Positions 28,452 through 35,955 of a stretch of DNA of 64,000 nt are shown here, piece after piece (position 1 is the first letter of the stretch; each line of letters starts with the position of its first letter). Origin of the DNA: JADCCX01 sp031431475. GTDB lineage: Bacteria; Pseudomonadota; Alphaproteobacteria; Rhizobiales; Beijerinckiaceae. The position numbers and the translations under genes are program-made. The notes under the pieces are model-generated. The model made no database searches and was not told where the DNA came from. It worked only from the letters and a program-made list of their open reading frames with translations. Location of the stretch: assembly GCA_031431475.1 (NCBI GenBank), contig JANPDL010000002.1:1-64000 (forward strand), read 5' to 3'.

Positions 28452-28967
28452 ATGTTTTCGTGTGACATCACACGCCGGGGCTTCAAGCTGGGCATGGCGC
28501 TTTCCGTGGCGCTTGCGCTGGGTGCCTGCGCCCGCAGCGACAAGGATGGCGCGGGGGCCGGAGGAACCGGCTTTGGCGCGGGCGGTGCTGCCGTCCCAGG
28601 CTCGCCGCAGGACTTCGTCGTGAACGTGGGTGACCGCGTCTTCTTCGACTCGGATTCATCGGAATTGAACTCCACCGCCGTGGCAACGCTGGAGAAGCAG
28701 TCACAGTGGCTCGCCCGCTACGGCCAGTATTCCTTCACTGTGGAAGGCCATGCCGATGAGCGCGGCACGCGCGAGTATAACTTCGCATTGGGCGCAAGGC
28801 GTGCCGAATCCGTGAAGAACTATCTGTCCGCCAAGGGCGTTTCAGCGTCCCGCATCCGCACTATCTCCTATGGCAAGGAGCGTCCGGTGGCGGTTTGCGA
28901 CAATATCAGCTGCTGGTCACAGAACCGCCGCGCCGTCACGGTGCTGGGCGGCGGGCAGGGCAGTTAA
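28452..28967 (+). CDS. pal: peptidoglycan-associated lipoprotein Pal
   Basis: 171 residues with a lipoprotein signal (lipobox ALGAC, lipidated Cys ~26), a Gly-rich linker and an OmpA-like domain: VNVGDRVFFDSDSSEL, then EGHADERGTREYNFALGARRAESVKNYL-type peptidoglycan-binding residues (Asp and Arg of the ADERG and GARRAE motifs). Pal links the outer membrane to peptidoglycan with TolB. Here it stands alone, preceded by a sensor kinase and followed by a terminator region, whereas pal usually follows tolB; it may be a second copy or a relocated one. AGGAG precedes the ATG. Confidence 0.9.
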   Translation: MFSCDITRRGFKLGMALSVALALGACARSDKDGAGAGGTGFGAGGAAVPGSPQDFVVNVGDRVFFDSDSSELNSTAVATLEKQSQWLARYGQYSFTVEGHADERGTREYNFALGARRAESVKNYLSAKGVSASRIRTISYGKERPVAVCDNISCWSQNRRAVTVLGGGQGS

Positions 28968-29149
28968 CCGAGATCCGGCTCACCCCCCTATGCCTCCGCG
29001 GGTATGCCACCCGCATCGCAGGTCCATGGGGTGAACCGCGATACCTCTGCCGAAAGCTGCGCCAGGCGTGGCCGAAGGAAGAACGGGGGTTACATGGATG
29101 TCCAAGGACATCTGCATGGCTTTTAACGTCTGCGGATGGGGACAAGGAA

Positions 29150-29190
29150 AAGGCCGGTGCTCCGTTGGGATCACCGGCCTTTCTTTTTGT
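29150..29190. terminator. bidirectional intrinsic terminator between pal and TAXI-protein genes
   Basis: Perfect 10-bp stem AAGGCCGGTG/CACCGGCCTT around a 12-nt loop, followed on the plus strand by TTCTTTTT and on the minus strand by a T-rich stretch. It ends the minus-strand gene at 29203 and could also stop transcripts from pal. The ~180 bp between pal and this hairpin hold no gene I can support. Confidence 0.88.
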
Positions 29191-29202
29191 GCAATGTAAG
29201 CC

Positions 29203-30165
29203 TTACTTGAGGATACCGGCTTCCTTGTAGAAACGCTCTGCACCGGGATGCAGGGGGATACCCAGGCCGACAAGTGCCGTCGCAGGCGTGATCGCTTTGC
29301 CCTTGGCATGGCCCGTATCGAGTGCCGTGCGTGTCTTGGCACTCCACATGGCCTTGGTTACATCATAGACGACGTCCGCCGAAACCTTGGATGTTGTGAT
29401 CCACTGCGCGCCGACAGCGACGGTGGCGACAGCACCGATATCCTTGTAGGTGCCAGCCGGGATTTCATCGGCAGCAAAGAATTTCGCGGTTTCGCGCAGT
29501 TTGGCCGCTTCTGGTCCCGAAATTGGCACCAGTTCGATACCACCCGCCGCTGACGCCAGCTCCGTTATCGCGCCTGCAGGGTAGCCGCCGGTGAAGAAGA
29601 AGGCATCGACGGAGCCGTCGCGCAGCTTTTCAGCCGCCTGATTGGGCTTCACAAACTCGGCCTTGATGTCCGATTCCTTGACACCATAGGCCCCGAGAAT
29701 GGCACGCGCATTGACCAGCGTTCCTGATCCTGGCTCATCCAGCGACACGCGCTTGCCCTTGAGATCGGCCGGTGATTTCACGCCAAGGCCCTTGCGCACG
29801 ACGAGATGCACGCTTTCAGGATAGAGATTGGCTATGGCGCGCAATTCATCGACCTTGCCGCGCCCTTCCCAGATGCCTGTTCCAGTATAGGCCCATGTTG
29901 CCACGTCGGCCTGGCTGAAGCCCGATTCCATCGACCCGCCGACGATACCGTTGACATTGGCAACCGAACCATTGGTGGCGACGGCGGTCGAGACCAGTTT
30001 GTCCGTGGAGATCGCATTCGCGATCATGCCGCCGACGGGATAATAGGTGCCCGCTGTCCCGCCTGTGCCGATGCGGAAGAATTGCTGCTGTGCGATGGCT
30101 ATGCCTGCGACGGCAAAGGCCGAAGCAGCTAAAGTAGTGGCTAGAAGAATACGGCGATTCAACAT
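29203..30165 (-). CDS. TAXI family TRAP transporter solute-binding protein
   Basis: 320 residues with a signal peptide (MLNRRILLATTLAASAFAVA, cleavage near AIA-QQ). The mature start FFRIGTGGTAGTYYPVGG is the family hallmark; LVVRKGLGVKSPADLKGKRV and the VPAGTY-like segment (PAGTYKDI) also fit. TAXI proteins deliver small organic acids such as glutamate or 2-oxoglutarate to a TRAP permease. No TRAP membrane subunits are next to it; only the small membrane protein upstream is cotranscribed in direction. A terminator lies 20 bp beyond the stop. Confidence 0.9.
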   Translation of the reverse strand: MLNRRILLATTLAASAFAVAGIAIAQQQFFRIGTGGTAGTYYPVGGMIANAISTDKLVSTAVATNGSVANVNGIVGGSMESGFSQADVATWAYTGTGIWEGRGKVDELRAIANLYPESVHLVVRKGLGVKSPADLKGKRVSLDEPGSGTLVNARAILGAYGVKESDIKAEFVKPNQAAEKLRDGSVDAFFFTGGYPAGAITELASAAGGIELVPISGPEAAKLRETAKFFAADEIPAGTYKDIGAVATVAVGAQWITTSKVSADVVYDVTKAMWSAKTRTALDTGHAKGKAITPATALVGLGIPLHPGAERFYKEAGILK

Positions 30166-30247
30166 GATTGGCTCCCGGATGCGGCAGCGTAAGGGCTACC
30201 TGTGATCAAGACATGGCAGGAAAAAACGGCTTGCGCCAGAGGGTCGA

Positions 30248-30685
30248 TCAGATGCCGTAGATCGATGCCAACGTCAGCAGTGGCGGCATGCTGGTCTTGA
30301 AAAAGATCATGGCGAGAAATGCGGCCTGCAACAGCTCAAGCCTTGCCCGCGTGCCTTTATATGGCATGTCCGCGCCGGTTGTGGCGGCTGCGCGCATTGA
30401 TGGCAGCATGAAACTTTCCGCAATCTGGAAGGAGACGGCGACGGCAATGAAGCCTGCAAACGTGCCCCAGCTGAAAGAGAAAGCGGCCAGCGCGCCGATG
30501 CTCGCCAGAATGGTTGCCAGCTGATAGGCGCGGTCCGTATGGGCGATATCGAAGAGCGCGGTCTCGGGAGTGGTCACCGGAATTTTCCCCCGCACCAGAA
30601 TTGTCGTGAGCACCACCCCGAAGGCCGCAGCGGCGCAAAGCAGCGAAACCACGATCTGAATGACGGTCCATGAAGCAGCGGCCAT
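30248..30685 (-). CDS. hypothetical integral membrane protein
   Basis: 145 residues with about four hydrophobic segments (residues ~8-30, ~58-75, ~77-95, ~122-142) and a charged loop. AAGGAGTT lies 8 nt before the ATG. It precedes the TAXI protein gene by 82 bp on the same strand. Its size resembles a small (DctQ-like) TRAP subunit but I see no DctQ signature, so that remains speculation. It is the last chromosomal gene before the prophage. Confidence 0.6.
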   Translation of the reverse strand: MAAASWTVIQIVVSLLCAAAAFGVVLTTILVRGKIPVTTPETALFDIAHTDRAYQLATILASIGALAAFSFSWGTFAGFIAVAVSFQIAESFMLPSMRAAATTGADMPYKGTRARLELLQAAFLAMIFFKTSMPPLLTLASIYGI

Positions 30686-30813
30686 GATGGGTTAACTCCT
30701 TGTCAGCCATCTCAAGCACGGCACGCCCGGTAACGAAATGTTAACCTTGATGATTGGTTAACGCTGGCTTGGTTTGGTGTGTTGATTTCATTGCGATTTC
30801 CCCTCCTTGGTTT

Positions 30814-31863
30814 TCAGCGATCAACGCCAGTTCGCAGTTCGCGTTCTGTTTTCGTGCCTCTTGCGGCCATTCTCTGGTCGATGTGACGGCTGTAACGCAT
30901 CACCATCTGCAGGCTCATCCCGACCCTGGCGGCGATCTGCTGATGGGAATATCCAGCAATCCGTTCATCACAGACTTTCGTCGCGCGGAGGTCGTGAGGC
31001 GTGAAGCCGACGAGAGCCTTGCCGGCAGAGGTCGCTGCATACTCGTGCCAGAGCCGTCGCACCTTGCGCTCTGTGAAGCGCTTGCCGCCATTGAGGCCGA
31101 TGTAGGGGGAGGTCGCGAACGCCTTCCAGCCATCCATGGTCTTGCGCTCTGCCGCAGACAGCGGACACCAGTGCGGACGGTCATGGGTCTTGGTGATCGT
31201 CGTGACGATGCCTTCCTCGTCACGATGACGGGGCTCCATGCGAATGAGATCGCCGATCCGTTGACCCGTGGCGCGCCCGATGACGCCGAGACGCCGCAGC
31301 ATCTCAGGAGCCGATTGCAAAGCCGCCCATGCCTCGGGCGTCAGCGGCTTCGCCCCGTCACCCTTTTCCGTGAGGTCATCCACTTCCCGAGCAGGGTTGT
31401 CGCTGCGCAACTCCATCTGGACGGCCAGCTTCATGATCGCGCGGACCTGAACCATCACCTGGTTGCCCATCGTCGGGCGATCCGCGAACTGGCCCTGCAA
31501 GGCCGTTATTCCGCCAATAGATATCTGATCTGGCCTCAGTCTGCCCCACGCCGTCTCGATATAGCCAAGGGCCACATTGTAAAGCGCTTTAGTGTTGGGC
31601 CTCAGAGACGGCCATTTCCGGGCCTTGTATGCCTCGATCACGGTCGCAATGGTGCCTGCGGGCCGGTCAACCATGGCAATATCGGCACCGCCAAGGCGTG
31701 CAAGAGCCTCAAACCATCCTTGAGTATTGGGATCGGGAAGCCGGGTCAGAGGACCACGTTGCGTCTTGGGCAGATGACGGCCTTCCTGATGATACCAGTA
31801 GGTTGCGACCGCGCCGCTGGCGAGCCGCTTGCGCACCGGGTAAACCCCTCTAGGCAGCGACAT
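30814..31863 (-). CDS. int: tyrosine recombinase / phage integrase
   Basis: 349 residues from the ATG at 31863; an ATG at 31887 is possible. A SAM-like N-terminal core-binding region (~70-155) precedes the catalytic domain with Arg202 (ATGQRIGDLIRM), His290-x2-Arg293 (HDLRATK) and nucleophile Tyr324 (VMRYSRH). It catalyses integration and, with the excisionase, excision. Its start lies within the end of the excisionase-like gene (14-bp overlap), so it is the last gene of the leftward early operon. Confidence 0.93.
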   Translation of the reverse strand: MSLPRGVYPVRKRLASGAVATYWYHQEGRHLPKTQRGPLTRLPDPNTQGWFEALARLGGADIAMVDRPAGTIATVIEAYKARKWPSLRPNTKALYNVALGYIETAWGRLRPDQISIGGITALQGQFADRPTMGNQVMVQVRAIMKLAVQMELRSDNPAREVDDLTEKGDGAKPLTPEAWAALQSAPEMLRRLGVIGRATGQRIGDLIRMEPRHRDEEGIVTTITKTHDRPHWCPLSAAERKTMDGWKAFATSPYIGLNGGKRFTERKVRRLWHEYAATSAGKALVGFTPHDLRATKVCDERIAGYSHQQIAARVGMSLQMVMRYSRHIDQRMAARGTKTERELRTGVDR

Positions 31864-32119
31864 TCCGAGCCCCCTTCTTCCCGACATTCAACGCTCCCGC
31901 AACTGACGGGTCGCATTCAACGCCAGATCGCCCGCCTGACGCAAGAGCGGCCTCCACCGAGGGCCAGTGCCAGCGGATCGTCTGGCCTTCCCTGACGCAT
32001 GGAGCGGGGGCCTTGTTGAGCTTTACCCACGTATCCCATGTGTCACGGCTGATCTCGCACAGCGCAGCAGCAGTGTCGGCACAGACGAAGATAGGGGGGA
32101 TGTCGGAGCGGCGTGTCAT
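31850..32119 (-). CDS. excisionase-like small DNA-binding protein
   Basis: 89 residues from the ATG at 32119. The N-terminal half (ADTAAALCEISRDTWDTWVK) looks like an AlpA/MerR-type winged helix-turn-helix, and the protein directly precedes and overlaps the integrase gene, the usual place of a recombination directionality factor. It overlaps the upstream 58-residue gene by ATGA. The assignment rests on position and the short helix-turn-helix; transcriptional regulator is the alternative. Confidence 0.6.
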   Translation of the reverse strand: MTRRSDIPPIFVCADTAAALCEISRDTWDTWVKLNKAPAPCVREGQTIRWHWPSVEAALASGGRSGVECDPSVAGALNVGKKGARNVAA

Positions 32120-32292
32120 GCCCGGTCCCAATACCGTTTGAACGCTGTAATCTCTTCCTGAACATCGCGTTTTGCATATCGAATTGCTGCCATGTTTTCG
32201 CACCAAAGACGTGCAACAAATGCACGCGGAATACACCAGGCAAGCGCTATCAGGGCAAGCAGCCGAACCAAGTACCGAGGCGGACGTTTCAT
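32116..32292 (-). CDS. small membrane-anchored phage protein (58 residues)
   Basis: Starts with ATG at 32292 inside the stop of the preceding gene (ATGA) and ends inside the excisionase start (ATGA). A basic N-terminus (MKRPPRYLVR) leads into one hydrophobic helix (LLALIALAWCI), then a charged helical tail. I do not recognise a family; the double coupling supports a real gene. Confidence 0.6.
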   Translation of the reverse strand: MKRPPRYLVRLLALIALAWCIPRAFVARLWCENMAAIRYAKRDVQEEITAFKRYWDRA

Positions 32293-32462
32293 CTCACCAC
32301 CTTCGACGCTTCAATGGCGGCAAAAGCCACATCGTTCAGCAGTCCGAACGGCCCAAGCATCCATGCACGGCGGATGTCGGTCATCATGTGCCCCTGCCGC
32401 ACGAGTTCCCGTGCGAGTCTGAAGTTGTGCCAGAAGACGCTAAGGTTGACGGTTCGGTTCAT
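32289..32462 (-). CDS. small phage protein (57 residues)
   Basis: Starts at ATG 32462 within the stop of the YkgJ-like gene (ATGA overlap) and its stop overlaps the next start (ATGA). Sequence is helical and amphipathic (FWHNFRLARELVRQGHMM, then GPFGLLNDVAFAAIEASKVV). Unknown function. Confidence 0.55.
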   Translation of the reverse strand: MNRTVNLSVFWHNFRLARELVRQGHMMTDIRRAWMLGPFGLLNDVAFAAIEASKVVR

Positions 32463-32830
32463 GGCGCTTTGTCCAAAGTGTGAGCGCGTTTTTTCCCGGC
32501 ATCAAATTTGCCCTTGTCCATCATTCCGATGGCAACGAGGTGGCGGCGTTCTGCACGCGGCATACTGCGATATTGCGCTCGGCAGTCATACTCTCGGCAG
32601 ATGGCAGGGGCGTGATCATGGATTTTACATCCACTTTCGCCCAAATAAACACATTCGCCATTCGCTTTATGCTGCAACATCAGCGCTGGCTTGCCGTTCA
32701 GCGGGTGCGTGATTGGCACGGTCAAATATAGTTCAGGCCTGTCGCCATGCTCGGGATGCAGAACGATCACGTCATTGATGCAGCAAAGGCGGCATCCGTT
32801 GCATGGAACGGATTGGCGAAATGGGCTCAT
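32459..32830 (-). CDS. YkgJ-like zinc/iron-cluster cysteine protein
   Basis: 123 residues with the cysteine pattern of the CxxCxxCC family: PCNGCRLCC near residue 9-17 and ESGCKIHDHAPAICREYDC at ~65-83. These proteins chelate zinc or iron through the clustered cysteines; their function is poorly known although they are frequent in phages of Alphaproteobacteria. It is coupled (ATGA) to the membrane peptide gene upstream and to the 57-residue gene downstream. Confidence 0.75.
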   Translation of the reverse strand: MSPFRQSVPCNGCRLCCINDVIVLHPEHGDRPELYLTVPITHPLNGKPALMLQHKANGECVYLGESGCKIHDHAPAICREYDCRAQYRSMPRAERRHLVAIGMMDKGKFDAGKKRAHTLDKAP

Positions 32831-33003
32831 CGCATCACCAGCGGCATTATGAGGATAGCAAACGTAGCCACGGTGATGACGCCCCAGAGCATGGCGAGGC
32901 GGGTTTCCATCGTCTGGATGTTCCGGTCACGCCGGACACGCGCCGACCTGATGGCATCCATTACCTTCTGTGCTGCCGGATCGTTGGGAGTGTGCTCGGT
33001 CAT
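32827..33003 (-). CDS. small single-pass membrane protein
   Basis: 58 residues from the ATG at 33003 (GGGTGG upstream): charged N-terminal half (RSARVRRDRNIQTMETR) and one C-terminal membrane helix (MLWGVITVATFAILIMPLV). Its stop overlaps the YkgJ-like start (ATGA) and its start overlaps the stop of the DUF968-like gene. The topology resembles a holin or antiholin, but its place in the early operon argues for another role. Confidence 0.6.
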   Translation of the reverse strand: MTEHTPNDPAAQKVMDAIRSARVRRDRNIQTMETRLAMLWGVITVATFAILIMPLVMR

Positions 33004-33431
33004 GATCCACCCTTCATCACCGACCGAGCGTCCTGCACCACGGCCTTGCCTGCTTTGGTGTCGCCAGAGACTTCCCAGAGGCGACACGCGATCACGAGAG
33101 GATCAAGCCCATACTTCTTCCAGAACGCTTTTTCGCCCATGGCGTGCTGCTCCGCGTGAGCATTGGAGGACAGCGGGACAACCCATCGGTCTTCCGCCTT
33201 GCGGCCCATGCCCCTGTCGGGTTTTCCCCAAAGCTTCGACGCGAACGATACATGCGCGGCCTCGACTGGCGACTTGCCCGTGATGAGGCACGGCAGTTCG
33301 TGTATCCACGCGAGATGGTCCTTCGCCACCTTGGCGGATTCATCCTTTGCAGGCTTGGTAACCTTGCGCATCGGATCGCCCTTCAACAGGGAGCCTGGCG
33401 CTGCGCGGCGCTGCAGGAAGGATGTCATCAC
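33000..33431 (-). CDS. DUF968/Ref-like HNH nuclease family protein
   Basis: 143 residues. The segment HLAWIHELPCLITG...VEAAHVSF, then a GRKAEDRWVVPLSSNAHAEQH stretch, follows the pattern of phage DUF968 proteins related to the P1 Ref nuclease, with the AAH, the D/R-W-V-V-P-L block and the HAEQH histidines as likely zinc and catalytic positions. Such proteins cut DNA in recombination, sometimes RecA-dependent. GTG at 33431 overlaps the stop of the DUF5131 gene with GGAG upstream; ATG at 33428 is equally possible. Its place beside Bet/RecE genes fits a recombination role. Confidence 0.72.
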   Translation of the reverse strand: MMTSFLQRRAAPGSLLKGDPMRKVTKPAKDESAKVAKDHLAWIHELPCLITGKSPVEAAHVSFASKLWGKPDRGMGRKAEDRWVVPLSSNAHAEQHAMGEKAFWKKYGLDPLVIACRLWEVSGDTKAGKAVVQDARSVMKGGS

Positions 33432-34384
33432 TTCGCTCCAGTTGGCATCTGGCGGATCTTCAGGTCATCAGGGATAGGCGGGAGTGGCTTCCGAACGCCG
33501 TGCATCTGTTTCATGAAAAACGCCGTGCCAGCCGCCGCACATTGATCGCGGATCGAGCGTGTCCAGTCCGGGTGCATGGGCCGCGCGCCGGGGCCGGATT
33601 CGCCGCCGACGATGATCCAATCAAGGTTGGGCGTGTCAGGATGTTGATAGACCATGTAGTGCCCGCAATCAGGGCACACCGGCTCAAGCTCGCCCCCGCA
33701 CTTTGGACAGCCTTCCGAAATGACAGGCTCGGTATCCGGACCGCATTCTTCTTCGCATTCAGTGCACCGTTCAACACTAGGAAACGTTGGCAACCGAAGG
33801 CCGCAGGACGCGCCGCATTCATAGCAATTCGACATCCAGGCCCTGAAATCCACCGGCCCCAGCAGCGGCTCGGCGCTGACAAACCGCACCGCTGCTGGCA
33901 CGTCGAGCAAATGCGGAATGCGCCGGTCAGCCTCCTGCTGGTTCTCGGCCGTCGTGCCGAGCCAAACGTTGTTCCAGCCATCGCCCCATGGTTTCACGCC
34001 CGTTTCCGGGTCGGGCAGCATCTTCGCGATGTTCTGCGGGCGCTTGGTGAGGATCAGCCAGTCGAGATGCGGCGTCTGCTCGATGGTGTGCCACGCCTCA
34101 CGCCGCCATTGCGATGGAACCTGATTATCGAAGAAATCGGCAAGGCTGTTGGTGAAGACACGATAGCGGATGCCAAGCGCAGCGGCTTCCTTGTTCCACT
34201 TGTGGGCCTTGTAGCGATTGGACAGCGTAGTCTGTTGCCTCTCGCCATCCCAAAGATGCGGCTTTCCGTATCGGGTCGCCCATGCTTCCGCATAGCAATG
34301 GTCGCAGGCCGGGCTGACCTTGGTGCAGCCGATCCAGAAATTCATGGTGTTGTCGCACCACTCAATTTTGCTGTTCTCGGCCAT
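33428..34384 (-). CDS. DUF5131 family protein (phage Gp37/Gp68) with internal zinc-ribbon region
   Basis: 318 residues. N-terminal IEWCDNTMNFWIGCTKVSPACDHCYAE has the C-x6-C-x2-C cluster that suggests a radical-SAM-like iron-sulfur site; FVSAEPLLGPVDF and WIIVGGESGPGARPMHPDW are the other family blocks. Between them (residues ~184-250) it has four CxxC-type pairs (CYECGASC, CTECEEEC, CPKCGG, CPDCGH) that look like one or two zinc ribbons; this insertion is long. Function of the family is unknown; DNA or tRNA modification has been suggested by the fold only. Coupled by TGATG to the 80-residue gene upstream. Confidence 0.8.
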   Translation of the reverse strand: MAENSKIEWCDNTMNFWIGCTKVSPACDHCYAEAWATRYGKPHLWDGERQQTTLSNRYKAHKWNKEAAALGIRYRVFTNSLADFFDNQVPSQWRREAWHTIEQTPHLDWLILTKRPQNIAKMLPDPETGVKPWGDGWNNVWLGTTAENQQEADRRIPHLLDVPAAVRFVSAEPLLGPVDFRAWMSNCYECGASCGLRLPTFPSVERCTECEEECGPDTEPVISEGCPKCGGELEPVCPDCGHYMVYQHPDTPNLDWIIVGGESGPGARPMHPDWTRSIRDQCAAAGTAFFMKQMHGVRKPLPPIPDDLKIRQMPTGAK

Positions 34385-34626
34385 CAGTGCATTCCCTTCC
34401 TTATTGTTTCAGCTTTCGACGATGCGTTCCAAAGCTCGGAGATGATCTGCGCATCGCTCGGAGAAAAGCAGATGCAGAGAATGGGAAGGTCCGTTTCCTC
34501 ATCAGACATCGCCCACTCGACGCATTGCTCCATCGTTGCCTCTTCGGGCACGACCAGGTGATGCTCTTCAACCTCGTCGTCGCACATCATTCCGACGATG
34601 ACGGCCTTGACCTTATTGCGTGGCAT
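34384..34626 (-). CDS. hypothetical phage protein (80 residues)
   Basis: Starts at ATG 34626 with GGGAGGT just upstream, inside the end of the preceding gene. It is acidic in the middle (MMCDDEVEEHHLVVPEEAT) with an ICFSPSDAQIISELWN segment near the C-terminus. No family recognised. TGATG overlap with the DUF5131 gene. Confidence 0.6.
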   Translation of the reverse strand: MPRNKVKAVIVGMMCDDEVEEHHLVVPEEATMEQCVEWAMSDEETDLPILCICFSPSDAQIISELWNASSKAETIRKGMH

Positions 34627-34984
34627 CAAGACCTCCCGTGAGGGCATCAGGAGCGGGAGTTGCATCTTCCGTTTCTGGAACGACGGGATCGGCAGCAATC
34701 GGCCTTTCCTTGCGTGGCTTCACCGCAGCAACCTTGGCCTCAACGCGATCAAGGCGTTCCTGTTCTGCCTCCCACCACCGCGCCGCTGCTGATGCCACGA
34801 TCTCATCGGTCTTTCCGGTGAACTCAATGGGAAGCGGTCGATGATCCAGCCGGACCTCGCCAGTCTCGCGATTGGTGATCCGAACCGGTTCAAACAGCTT
34901 CGCGATATGCATGAACGCCGGGGACACTTCGTCCATCGCCTTGTAGACCACGATCGGCGGGCAGGGCTTGCGAGCGCGTGTCAT
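34613..34984 (-). CDS. hypothetical phage protein downstream of bet
   Basis: 123 residues from the ATG at 34984 (ATGA overlap with the bet stop). N-terminal part is compact (VVYKAMDEVSPAFMHIAKLFEP), then a basic helical stretch and an acidic, Ala/Pro-rich tail. No family recognised; position suggests an accessory to recombination. Confidence 0.6.
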   Translation of the reverse strand: MTRARKPCPPIVVYKAMDEVSPAFMHIAKLFEPVRITNRETGEVRLDHRPLPIEFTGKTDEIVASAAARWWEAEQERLDRVEAKVAAVKPRKERPIAADPVVPETEDATPAPDALTGGLDATQ

Positions 34985-35955
34985 TCTGACTTCTCCGCCT
35001 GTGCCATCTTGTGACCGTCCGTCCATGCCTCGGCCAGATCCGCGTCACCAGAGTATTGAGCCGGAATGTCAGTGATCGGAAATCCAGCGCGAAATGCCGC
35101 GTAGCCATCGTCATAGGCGAGGTCGGTGGCCTTCTGCTCGCGGGCTTCCGGTTCGGCCGCCTTCTCCTGTGGGATACCCCTCTGGACAGGCTTGTCTTCC
35201 TTCTCTTGCGTGACCTCACCCGTCTCACGGTTGATGTGCTCCGCAGAGAAGCCTGCAGTGTTGGAGGGCGATGCCAGAAGGCGGTCTTTGAGGCCAGATG
35301 ATACAATGCGCTCCTGCATTTCGACTGCGCCACCGTCCAAGGATCGCCCTTGCATTTCTTCGGCAGTGTATTCGTTGCCGACTTCTTCTGGGAACGCAGC
35401 ACGCAGGGCTGCAGCCTCGGCGCATTTCTCAATCTGTCCAAAGGGGCGACGGCGCCACATAGAGTTGGGAGAGAGATCATCCTTCCCAGCAGTGGCGTAT
35501 GCTTCCATCCAATAAACGCGGGGTCCAGGGAACGGAACACGCTCACCGTTCAAAGTGCGATAGAGCGTAACTTGGCACCATTCGGGAAACTCAATCTTGG
35601 CCTCGCCAACTTGTGTATTGCGAGTTTCCCCATATTTGGCTTCATCTCGTCCAGCAAATTGTCCAGTCCGGAACGCTGTCGTTCGCAATTCGCCGATGCC
35701 CGGCCAGACGGTTTCAACCATCCGCTTCAATTGCCCGTTCCACATCGGGACGATGTGAACCACCTTCTTGAACGGGTCTAAGCGGCGGGCCTTGCAATAA
35801 GACAGAGCCATAATGATCGACGATGTTTCCTTTGCCAGCGGATAAACTGCATCAACCAGCGCCCGCCATTCGGTGATGCCGATACCAAATCTCTCTTCAA
35901 TGGCTGGATGATAGGGAAGCCGAGGGGCCGTGATGGCTGGTAATGACGTGCTCAT
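34981..35955 (-). CDS. bet: phage recombination protein Bet (single-strand annealing)
   Basis: 324 residues. The core SSIIMALSYCKARRLDPFKKVVHIVPMW (in two blocks, ~45-72) and MWRRRPFGQIEKCAEAAALRAAFPEE (~176-200) is typical of the lambda Bet/RecT annealing proteins. The C-terminal ~110 residues are acidic and low-complexity. It anneals complementary single strands made by the RecE-like exonuclease encoded immediately upstream (ATGA overlap). Together they form a Red-type recombination pair. Confidence 0.88.
   Translation of the reverse strand: MSTSLPAITAPRLPYHPAIEERFGIGITEWRALVDAVYPLAKETSSIIMALSYCKARRLDPFKKVVHIVPMWNGQLKRMVETVWPGIGELRTTAFRTGQFAGRDEAKYGETRNTQVGEAKIEFPEWCQVTLYRTLNGERVPFPGPRVYWMEAYATAGKDDLSPNSMWRRRPFGQIEKCAEAAALRAAFPEEVGNEYTAEEMQGRSLDGGAVEMQERIVSSGLKDRLLASPSNTAGFSAEHINRETGEVTQEKEDKPVQRGIPQEKAAEPEAREQKATDLAYDDGYAAFRAGFPITDIPAQYSGDADLAEAWTDGHKMAQAEKSE

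Noticed and set aside
30686..30813. tRNA or obvious att core at the left prophage boundary
   Set aside because: I inspected the interval and saw no tRNA; without the right end the repeated core cannot be identified.
30754..31995. 413-residue plus-strand open frame opposite the integrase
   Set aside because: The integrase on the other strand has intact catalytic residues; the plus frame has no recognisable motif.
33422..34561. 379-residue plus-strand open frame opposite the DUF5131 gene
   Set aside because: Antisense to a clearly conserved protein in a tightly coupled minus-strand operon; composition typical of a shadow frame.
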